This document shows, in pieces, positions 6,717 to 13,042 of a DNA stretch of 13,042 bases. The notes under the pieces are model-generated. The model ran no database searches, was not told where the DNA came from, and worked only from the letters and a program-made list of their open reading frames with translations. The stretch is from Planctomycetota bacterium (GTDB lineage Bacteria; Planctomycetota; PUPC01; JACPCR01). Location of the stretch: the NCBI GenBank assembly GCA_030740295.1, contig JASLXP010000749.1, positions 1 through 13,042 on the forward strand. The letters are read 5' to 3'. Each line of letters opens with the position of its first letter. The first letter of the stretch is position 1. The position numbers and the translations under genes are program-made.

Positions 6717-7556
6717 ATGAGACCTTACATCGATTGCCACAACCACATCGGCAGAACCATCGATCGCATACCTAACGTGGGACAAACCACGATGATGTCT
6801 ATGGCGAGATTCGCCGAGACCAATGTGTACGGGGCTATCAGCATGCCGACCGCGGTCGGCAATCCGATAACGAGGGGCATTGAAGATATTCGTCATCAGA
6901 ATGAAGTCATTGGCCGGGCCGTTCGCGATTTCAACGACCGTTTTCCAATCGGGCTGGCGGTCATTGAGGCACGATTTGGCAAACTCGGCATTGAAGAAGC
7001 CGACAAAGCGATCGGCGATTTCGGTCTGGCCGGCATCGTGGGGCATCCGCCAATCCAGGACTGGTGCATCCCTTTCGTGGAAGTGGCCGCGGCGCGAGAT
7101 GGCCTCTGCAATCTACATCTTCACAATCCACTCATGGAACACATCGCAAAGATATTTCCGAATACACAATTCATTGCCCATGCCAGTGACTGGGCCGTCG
7201 ACAACCTCGGCAAATACGACAACGTGTGGTTTGAAGTGGTTCAGTACCCCAATGCCCGGGGCACGATATGGGACTTCAGATGGATTGAAAACAGAATCGG
7301 CCGGGACCGCCTCATCTTCGGTGCCGACCTCCCTTATTACGATTATCGCTTCCTCCAGCGAATCATCGAAGAAGCCGATATTGACGAAGATTTCAAAGAT
7401 CGAATCGCCTGGAAGAACGTCATCCCGCTTATCGAGAAATACAACCCGGACTGGAAGATGCCCGATCAGCCCATCACCGCCCCCAGAGTCTATGACCCCG
7501 AGATTCTTTGGGCCTGCGATCCGGAGAAGCAAGATCGCCTGACGGTCTTCGCTTGA
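6717..7556 (+). CDS. Amidohydrolase-superfamily metal-dependent hydrolase (TIM barrel, Amidohydro_2-like)
   Basis: 279 residues, typical of the COG2159/COG3618 type. The chain opens directly with the metal-binding strand YIDCHNHIG (D6, H8, H10). Further superfamily ligand positions follow: NLHLHN (H134, H136), FIAHASDW (H155) and FGADLPYYDY, where D204 is the usual aspartate of the last barrel strands. This group contains lactonases, decarboxylases and other hydrolases acting on small carboxylates, often using one divalent metal ion in the cytoplasm. AAAGGA at 6706-6711, five bases before the ATG, supports the start. It follows the oxidoreductase by only 54 bp. A dehydrogenase producing a lactone and an amidohydrolase opening it is a known pairing in sugar catabolism, so a lactonase role is a reasonable but unproven reading. 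Confidence 0.9.
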   Translation: MRPYIDCHNHIGRTIDRIPNVGQTTMMSMARFAETNVYGAISMPTAVGNPITRGIEDIRHQNEVIGRAVRDFNDRFPIGLAVIEARFGKLGIEEADKAIGDFGLAGIVGHPPIQDWCIPFVEVAAARDGLCNLHLHNPLMEHIAKIFPNTQFIAHASDWAVDNLGKYDNVWFEVVQYPNARGTIWDFRWIENRIGRDRLIFGADLPYYDYRFLQRIIEEADIDEDFKDRIAWKNVIPLIEKYNPDWKMPDQPITAPRVYDPEILWACDPEKQDRLTVFA

Positions 7557-7748
7557 GTCGATCTGGCTCGGGCTTGCGAACTGTTTGCGGGGTGAAAAAT
7601 GCCATTCATTGCAAAAATGAGCACAAGTAGAATAGGCTTCCACCAGCCTGTTTCGTGAGGGTACAGGTCTGTACCTGTTTATCTGGACAGATATAGAACC
7701 TGTCTCCACGATTCTTTTCGATTCCGTTGAAATTCAGAAGGAGAAGAA
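7557..7748 (+). promoter_or_regulatory. Leader with palindromes upstream of the ceramidase-like gene
   Basis: 192 bases without a gene. They contain a perfect 7+7 palindrome GGTACAG-GT-CTGTACC (7660-7675), then a second inverted pair GACAG (7686-7690) / CTGTC (7700-7704) with a nine-base loop. The word ACCTGT or its complement ACAGGT appears three times within about 45 bp, as in a repressor operator with more than one half-site. An alternative is an RNA attenuator. A weak -10-like TAGAAT sits shortly upstream (about 7630-7635). AAGGAG at 7738-7743, five bases before the ATG, is a strong ribosome-binding site. The lowered coding density suggests that the last gene of the cluster has separate control. 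Confidence 0.45.
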
Positions 7749-9053
7749 ATGAATCTTCCAATCCGTGCGGGTGCGGCTGAGATCGATATCACGCCGCCGG
7801 TCGGTGTGGCACTGGCGGGCTCGTTGACTCGGCGTGATTCGACCGGGGTCCTTGACCCGCTTCATGCTCGAGCGGTGATTATTGAAAGTGGTGACACTCG
7901 AATAGCGTTTGTTTTGCTCGACATCATCATGCTGGCCAATGATGAGGCAGCGGCCGCGCGAAAACTTTTTGGTGAGGTCGCTGGCATGCCAGCGGAGCAT
8001 GTTTGTGTCTCGTGCACGCATGCGCACTCGGGGCCTTCGACGATGGGTCATTTCGAATCGCCAAAGGAGACGGAGTTCATCGAAACGATCCTGATGCCGC
8101 GCATCGGCGAAGTCGCGGCCAGTGCCGCCGAATGTATGCAGCCGGCGCAGGTCGCGTGGGCGAACGGATGGGAGCCCCGGGCTGCCTTTAATCGGCGATT
8201 TCACATGAAGGATGGCTCGGTCAAGATGAACCCCGGTTGCATGAATCCTGATATCGTCCGCGTCGCGGGCCCCACTGATCCGCAGGTGCCCATGCTGATG
8301 ATTGCATCGACAGAGGGTGAGCCGATAGCGGTGGTCGTCAATTTTTCTCTACACTACATCGGCGGTTTTGGCGGGGGCCTTATATCCGCCGATTACTTTG
8401 GCGCATTCGCCAGCCAGATGAAGGAGGTCAAGGGAGATGATTTCGTTGCGCTTCTTACTCACGGTGCGTCGGGCGACGTCAACAATATCGATGTGAGCCG
8501 CCGGCCTGCGCCGCGCAAGCCGGGTGAGCAGGTCCAGCGTGTGGCCCGGTGGATCACGGAACAGGTGCACGCGGAATGGGAGAAAGCGAAATTCGTGGAC
8601 AGCGCGCCCGTTGCGACCTGCCAGGCCCTCAACAATCAGCGCGTTCGCAAGCCCGTTGGTGATGAGATTGATGAGGCTCAAAAGCAATGGGAGGACGAAA
8701 GCCTCCCGATTATTGATCGCCTCTACGGCCGGGAACGCCTCGAACTGCTGAAATGGCCGGACTCGATCCCAATGGTGATCCAGAGCATGCGAGTTGGAGA
8801 CTTCGGCGCAGCCACGATGCCCGGAGAGATCTTCTGCCGCTTCGGGCTCGACCTCAAACATGCTTCACCATTCCCAGTCACGGGTCTCATCGAGCTGGCC
8901 AACGGTTACGGCGGCTACGTACCGACGAGGGTCGATTACGAGCTTGGCGGTTACGAGACCTGGCTGGCGCGCTCTGCATGGGCTGCGCCCGGTACCGGTG
9001 AAGAAATGGTGGTCATCGCGTCCAACGGCCTGCGTTCACTGGCTGGGGATTGA
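7749..9053 (+). CDS. Neutral/alkaline ceramidase-superfamily hydrolase, short cytoplasmic form
   Basis: 434 residues. It opens IRAGAAEIDITPPVG, the conserved start of the neutral-ceramidase N-terminal domain. Other family marks are LDPLHARAVIIE, CTHAHSGP (C89-P96, with H91 and H93), NFSLHYIGG (H202), LTHGASGDVNN, TMPGEIF (E360) and NGYGGYVPT (Y387, Y390). In characterised neutral ceramidases the zinc is held by two histidines, a glutamate and a tyrosine from these same regions, so the site appears intact. True ceramidases are secreted, about 650-750 residues, with a C-terminal beta-sandwich. This protein has no signal peptide and ends soon after the last zinc ligand. Such short versions are frequent in PVC bacteria and their substrates are mostly unknown; amide hydrolysis of a sugar or amino compound is likelier than ceramide breakdown in this context. 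The strong AAGGAG supports the start. Its 3' end overlaps the convergent beta-propeller gene by 18 bp. Confidence 0.9.
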   Translation: MNLPIRAGAAEIDITPPVGVALAGSLTRRDSTGVLDPLHARAVIIESGDTRIAFVLLDIIMLANDEAAAARKLFGEVAGMPAEHVCVSCTHAHSGPSTMGHFESPKETEFIETILMPRIGEVAASAAECMQPAQVAWANGWEPRAAFNRRFHMKDGSVKMNPGCMNPDIVRVAGPTDPQVPMLMIASTEGEPIAVVVNFSLHYIGGFGGGLISADYFGAFASQMKEVKGDDFVALLTHGASGDVNNIDVSRRPAPRKPGEQVQRVARWITEQVHAEWEKAKFVDSAPVATCQALNNQRVRKPVGDEIDEAQKQWEDESLPIIDRLYGRERLELLKWPDSIPMVIQSMRVGDFGAATMPGEIFCRFGLDLKHASPFPVTGLIELANGYGGYVPTRVDYELGGYETWLARSAWAAPGTGEEMVVIASNGLRSLAGD

Positions 9054-10295
9054 ACGGCCGGGAACATCAATCTCATGGAGGGTGAACGGATACAAGGAGG
9101 TCGCGTACACCTTGCCATTCCTGCCTGCGCAGATACCCATGATGTGGTAGCGGGGAAGCATCGTTCCCTCTTTGGAGCGCATGACTCCGTGATGCCACTT
9201 CAGGGACTTGCCGTCCTCCGACGTGAACTTCGTGTATTTCGGATTCTTGATCGCAATGATGCCGTGGTCTTTCGGTGCAGCTTCGCCCTCTCTGTAGCTC
9301 ACCACGTGCAGCAGGTGCTTCGATGCAACGCCCATCCAGACCGTGCCGTCCGGGCCAACACACAAGGCGCGGCAGTCTGTCTTTTTCGCGCCGGGGAGCA
9401 GTTCACCAAGGCTGCGGCCGGGCAGCGTGTCTCCCTTTGCTGTGAGGTCGTAACTGAACAACTGGTTGCCGCTCATTGCGACGGTGTAAAGGGTCTTTCG
9501 GTCTTTGGAAATGTCCCAGTTTATCGGGTGAGTCTTGGGATTGGCGAGCAGTGATTCCGGTGTTGGCGGTTTGCCGTCGATGGTCTGTTTGAGCCTTTCA
9601 ATCTTTCCACTCGTTGGATCGTATCGAACGATCTTGCCACCGATTTCGGGATGGTAGGCCCGGTCACGGTGATCGAGCACGATGAACGCGAACATGTGCT
9701 TCAGATTCCCGAAATCGCGATACGTGCCTTTGTCCAGGTCAAGGATCATGAAATGTGAGTCATCGACCGTCCTCGCGTCAGATGAAGTAGAGATGTACGC
9801 GATGCCCCGTGATTCGTCGGGTGTGATACTGATAATCCCTTCGTTTCTGATTGGGATCGGATAGACCCGTGTCTTGCCGGTCTTCGGGTCATAAACCATC
9901 GGGTAACCGCCCGGGTAATCTTTGCGGCTCTCTCCCTTTTTGGGGTAGCCCTGTTTGGTGCCGAAGTAGATCCTTCCACTCTTTCCCACATTGTTCCGAG
10001 TATGGACCTTCGCCTGCGCGGCGAAGCCGGTGACCTTTGTGCCGATCTCTTTGTGCGCGTCGACCACTGCTCGCATCTTTTTTGTCGTCGTATCAAACTC
10101 GACAAGAAACGCGTTTTCACCGTATTTGGCAGTGCCGATGTACAGACGTCTGTTGTGGCCCTCGATGATGGAGAAGTAGCCGCTGCCTTCGCTGGTGGTG
10201 TGCTTCGGGATTTCGTAGGCGGTCGACCAGAGCCAGGCTGGATTTTCCGCGCAGAGGCAGAGACTGAGGCTGAGGAGGCAAAAAGATGGGAGCAT
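9036..10295 (-). CDS. Secreted seven-bladed-type beta-propeller protein
   Basis: 419 residues starting with a short signal peptide (MLPSFCLLSLSLCLCA). The rest shows a repeated blade pattern of 'xIYxGT ... LxxFD..T.K': LYIGTAKYG/VEFDTTTKK, IYFGTKQGYP/VYDPKTGK, AYISTSSDA/ILDLDKG, AYHPEIGG/VRYDPTSGK, LYTVAMSG/FSYDLTAKG, VWMGVASKH/VVSYREG and VYATSLYPF/LHEIDV. That gives about seven blades, as in YncE/SMP-30/streptogramin-lyase-like propellers. Such proteins bind or process ligands outside the cytoplasm; no catalytic residues can be assigned. No Shine-Dalgarno sequence is seen before the ATG at 10295. It lies on the opposite strand from the import cluster and converges on the ceramidase-like gene. 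A repeat array lies just upstream of its start. Confidence 0.88.
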   Translation of the reverse strand: MLPSFCLLSLSLCLCAENPAWLWSTAYEIPKHTTSEGSGYFSIIEGHNRRLYIGTAKYGENAFLVEFDTTTKKMRAVVDAHKEIGTKVTGFAAQAKVHTRNNVGKSGRIYFGTKQGYPKKGESRKDYPGGYPMVYDPKTGKTRVYPIPIRNEGIISITPDESRGIAYISTSSDARTVDDSHFMILDLDKGTYRDFGNLKHMFAFIVLDHRDRAYHPEIGGKIVRYDPTSGKIERLKQTIDGKPPTPESLLANPKTHPINWDISKDRKTLYTVAMSGNQLFSYDLTAKGDTLPGRSLGELLPGAKKTDCRALCVGPDGTVWMGVASKHLLHVVSYREGEAAPKDHGIIAIKNPKYTKFTSEDGKSLKWHHGVMRSKEGTMLPRYHIMGICAGRNGKVYATSLYPFTLHEIDVPGRSIPSQ

Positions 10296-10310
10296 GTGGT
10301 GGGGATTCTG

Positions 10311-10401
10311 GATTCAGGATTCAGAAGGATTCAGGATTCAGAAGGATTCAAGATTCAGAAGGATTCAAGATTCACAGGATTCAGGATTCACAGGATTCAA
10401 G
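10311..10401. repeat. Tandem array of a 16-17 bp GATTCAGGATTCAGAAG unit
   Basis: Five and a half units can be laid end to end: 10311-10327, 10328-10344, 10345-10361, 10362-10377, 10378-10393 and a partial copy at 10394-10401. The first two are identical. Later ones vary only at the G/A after GATTCA and at GAAG versus CAG. Each unit is itself two GATTCA words. The array begins 16 bp upstream of the propeller start codon and is non-coding. Confidence 0.9.
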
Positions 10402-10507
10402 ATGGCACTCCAAAATAGTCTGCCAGCGAGTTGGCGCCTCAATTCATCTTACGTCCTGAATCCCGAATCTTGAATTGTGATTCCTCAACCCGGATCGCGA
10501 ATCCACT

Positions 10508-10562
10508 TGAATCCTGAATCCTTGAATCCTTGAATCCTTGAATCCTCTTGAATCCTGAGTCC
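10508..10562. repeat. Tandem array of TGAATCCT, complementary to the left array
   Basis: Seven TGAATCC-type words in a row with 7-10 bp spacing, ending in TGAGTCC. Looser copies precede them (TGAATCC at about 10457, CGAATCTTGAATT after it). The words are the reverse complement of the GGATTCA words of the array at 10311-10401. The two arrays could therefore pair as a long imperfect hairpin with a loop of about 100 bases. The array ends 17 bp beyond the stop codon of the minus-strand gene to its right, so it would be transcribed as that gene's 3' end. Confidence 0.88.
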
Positions 10563-10579
10563 TTTTGATTCCTTACTTC

Positions 10580-13042
10580 TTATATCACCACTTCAAAATT
10601 CTTGAAGCTCACCGGCGCTGATTCTCCCAGGCCCTTTACGCTGCTGATGGTCAGTATGCCGGAACTGAAAGTACCATCAGTGGCGAAGAGGAGGGACTGG
10701 TTGTCCAGCGAGAGGCTGAGCTCTTCGCCGTCCGCCACGGCCTTGAAGCTCTGCCAACTGCCGGGCACGAGATAGACCTCTTCCTTTTTGCTGAGCTCTA
10801 CCACTTCGATGGCTTCCGCATCGTCTTCCTGGCTTTCGATGACTTTGGATAAGGTGACAATTTCCCGGGCCGGGTCGAAATGAATGAAATAACCGAACGG
10901 GCCGCCCGTGCGGAGTCCGAGCTTCCAGCCGGTGGTCACGTTTTCCGGCTGTTGGAATCGACCGGAGAGTGTGAAACCGCTGAAGGAGACGGGGCAGGTG
11001 ATCGGGATTTCATCCGGTCCGCCAGTGAATTTGACTTCGCTGTTACTGGACTGCCAGTAGGCGCTGGGAGGCCACCAGGCTGACAGCGAATTCTCTGGGA
11101 AGAGTGATGCTTTCTTTGAACGGCGCAGGTCGCTGGCGATGGTCTTTCTGGCCTTGACATGCCGCTTCTGATCGGCGATAGCCTCGTCTTCCCATCCGGC
11201 GGCCAGTTTGCCTTTGACAGTGATTTTGCGAAAGACCGTATTCGATTCTTCGCTGAACAGCGCGATGCGTTTGCCGTTCCCGGACGGGTAATCGGTGTAC
11301 CGCATAAATTCCTTTTCGTCGACGTGCCACCGAACAGTGCCGTCTTCGATGCGGACGCGGCTCGAGAGTGGTTGTTCCGCGCGAAATTGCATTTCCAGAC
11401 TTTGTTGGAGAAGTTTGCCCGGCGCAATCATCGTGCTGAATCTATCCCCGCGGGAGTAAAGCCGGCCGATGACACCACTCTTCACAGCCTTCGGATCGTC
11501 TGTGACCTGGGGAAAGTCGGTGAGCTCGATGCCCCACGATGTTGGCGTGTCCCTCCCCGTAATGGCGATCGGCGAAGGCCTCGAAGGATATCTCCAGAAC
11601 TGAATCGAACTCGGCACGGTGCAAAAGCCAGTTCGTTCGAGGCAGAAGGATACCTTTCCGGGCCACCGCGCTGTTGTTCGAAAAACTCCAGTCCTCAAAT
11701 TGTGCCGGGTCCTGAAAATCATAAATCACCTGAGTGACGCCATCGGGCAGACTGGAGAGCCTGCCGTGGAGCAATGGCTCGCGCCCTTCTCGCTGAGCAA
11801 ATTCGCGGGTGGCACTGATACGGTCTGCCTGCAGGTGAACGAAGGCGGTCTTTGCCCACATCTGCTGTAGCTGGTCGAGCGCGGCAAGTGCTTTTTTCCA
11901 TTGTTCACGGTCGTTTTCTTTTTGAGCATCCAGAAAGAGCTGCTGAGCGGCCCTTTCTTCCTGCAGTTGCTTCAGGGCCCTGTAAACAGAACGGAACTCG
12001 CTGAGGTTGACGCCCATCTGGCCGGCGGCATCCATTGCTTTTTCCGCCTCCTCCAGTTGCGATTTGTAGAGCCAGAATATGGATGCATCCCGGTGGTATT
12101 CGGGCGCTTTGTTGTTCGCATCTCTGGCAGCCAGTTGCCAGAGGAGCGCGGGTTCAAGCTCGTGCAGGGGCTTTCGAAAACGATCATTATCAAGAATGAA
12201 CTGCATGTCCTGATAGCCAGTCACCATCAGTGTTGGCCCGTGGTGTTTCATTTTTTTTCCGACAAGGGAAGGCGCATTCTTGCGAATGCTCTTCCACATT
12301 CGGGCGAGATCTCTGATGTGCTGCTGAGCGTTGCGGAGATCTCGTTCCAAACCCGCGTTGTCAGTGCGCGATAGTTCGGAGGCGACGATGGCTTCGGCAG
12401 GATCGAATTCCTGCAGGCCGACGAGTTTGAGAACCTTCTCCAGGGTCCGAGTGCGTATCATTCTTGTCTTGAATGCCGCGAGTCTCTGCTGCTCTGCATC
12501 GTACTCCGTGACAATGCGGTCCAGCCTTCGGCTGGCTTCTGTGAGCTTATCGAGGCCGAGCGATGTGAGCTCGTTGAGGAGTTGTCGTGCGTTTTCGATC
12601 TCGTCTTCATTCACGGAGTCCGAGAAGTCCTGTGCCCGGGACAGGGCCGCCTTGATCACCCTCTGCTGGCTCTCTCCCTGTGCCTGGCTTGCCCGTTGGG
12701 ATATGGAGGCGGTCAGCTCCTGCTTCAACAGGTCGTCAAACGCTCCGAGGGCTTCCTTGAGCTTTCCCTGGGCGATCCAGAGCCTGGCCTGCTCTTCTGC
12801 CTGGGCCAGTTTCGCTTCCTGTGCCTGCTGAGGATCCTCCGGAACAGCGAGGGTTGCTGCATGGGCCTTGGCTGCGGCCAGGGAATCTGCAATCGATTTC
12901 TCCTGCTCAGTACCGCGGCTGTTGGGGAGGAGTTTCTGCCAGCGTGAGATGATCTCTTCCTGCATGCCAGGCGCGTCTTTGTGCTTGTCTTCGAATTCCT
13001 TGACGAGTCGGATCTGTTCACGGAGCTTGTCCTGCAGATTGT
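10580..13042 (-). CDS. Large TPR/coiled-coil protein with C-terminal LamG/DUF1080-like sandwiches (frameshifted, partial)
   Basis: The frame is open to the right edge: 25 codons (NLQDKLREQIRLVKEFEDKH...) precede the first visible Met at 12965, so the true N-terminus lies outside. About 818 residues are visible. The first 440 or so are helical: a coiled-coil, then TPR-like hairpins such as EEQARLWIAQGKLKEALGAF and LYKSQLEEAEKAMDAAGQMG. From VIYDFQDPAQFEDWSF onward come two beta-sandwich segments resembling LamG or 3-keto-disaccharide-hydrolase (DUF1080) domains: one with SVLEISFEAFADRHYGEG and GIELTDFPQV, the second with GWKLGLRTGGPFGYFIHFD, WQSFKAVADGEELSLSLDNQ and VSFKNFEVV. The reading frame shifts by one base near 11532-11535, where both halves clearly belong to one protein. 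No enzyme function can be assigned. In PVC bacteria such tails can be joined to membrane anchors or protein kinases, but that part is not visible here. Confidence 0.75.
11532..11535 (-). other. Probable one-base frameshift in a G4 run (CCCC on the plus strand)
   Basis: Up to GEGHANIVG the protein reads well in one frame, then turns into nonsense (HRAHRLSPGHRR) ending at 11442. The frame one base ahead gives sensible sequence from GIELTDFPQV to the stop at 10580 and nonsense before it. Removing one G from the GGGG run of the coding strand gives NIVGIELTDFPQV and joins the halves. A homopolymer sequencing error is the simplest cause; a recent inactivating mutation or programmed shift is possible. 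Confidence 0.75.

Noticed and set aside
7609..7635. TTGCAA ... TAGAAT as a sigma-70 promoter for the ceramidase-like gene
   Set aside because: The spacer is only about 15 bases or fewer, shorter than the usual 16-18, so it is kept only as a weak remark on the leader.
7734..8204. A 156-codon minus-strand frame crossing the leader and start of the ceramidase-like gene
   Set aside because: Arg/His-rich shadow of conserved plus-strand coding sequence, with no signal or domain.
8349..8861. A 170-codon minus-strand frame opposite the ceramidase-like gene
   Set aside because: Antisense shadow: the plus strand carries intact zinc-site motifs throughout, and the minus product shows no recognisable features.
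10311..10562. The repeat arrays as a CRISPR
   Set aside because: Units are only 16-17 or 7-8 bp, directly abutting, with no unique spacers of constant length and no cas genes nearby.
11159..11737. A 192-codon plus-strand frame opposite the LamG-like region
   Set aside because: It overlaps well-formed minus-strand beta-sandwich sequence and reads as its complement; no supporting start site or motif.

Overview
The window is bacterial, GC-rich DNA that most resembles the Planctomycetota / Verrucomicrobiota / Lentisphaerota (PVC) group. The pointers are a cytochrome fragment of the planctomycete-type secreted family (CxxCH followed by KGDL), a neutral-ceramidase-superfamily protein, a Gfo/Idh/MocA oxidoreductase, a large protein ending in LamG/DUF1080-like sandwich domains, weak Shine-Dalgarno use at several genes, and GGATTCA-type repeats between genes. 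No ribosomal, tRNA or taxon-specific marker gene is present, so the phylum is an inference.

Layout. Bases 1-165 (minus) hold the signal-peptide end of a secreted protein that runs off the left edge. Bases 166-472 contain no convincing gene. Bases 473-700 (plus) are a decayed or truncated secreted c-type cytochrome. Bases 740-9053 form a plus-strand catabolic cluster: an ABC importer half in which the solute-binding protein is fused to its permease (740-3439); a partner permease carrying about 440 extra residues in its first periplasmic loop (3439-5493, overlapping the previous stop by one base); a Gfo/Idh/MocA oxidoreductase (5622-6662); an amidohydrolase (6717-7556); and a ceramidase-superfamily hydrolase (7749-9053) behind its own palindrome-containing leader. 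Two minus-strand genes follow: a secreted beta-propeller (9036-10295), whose 3' end overlaps the hydrolase by 18 bp, and a long TPR/coiled-coil plus beta-sandwich protein (10580-13042) with a one-base frameshift, running off the right edge. Two complementary repeat arrays lie between them.

How it may work together. The two ABC genes look like a dedicated carbohydrate-type (CUT1-like, MalF/MalG) importer, but no ATPase is encoded here, so a shared MalK-type ATPase elsewhere is likely. The imported compound would plausibly be oxidised by the Gfo/Idh/MocA enzyme and then opened or hydrolysed by the amidohydrolase and the ceramidase-like hydrolase. The substrate cannot be read from the sequence.

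The strongest unusual signal is the importer itself. The binding protein is tethered to the membrane through an additional helix and carries two four-cysteine zinc-ribbon-like modules (four CxxC motifs). The partner permease carries a periplasmic insert built from about four divergent copies of a roughly 70-residue repeat, one of which looks like a helical segment of GH42-type glycosidases. Together they suggest an importer with a built-in substrate-capture apparatus on the outer face of the membrane.
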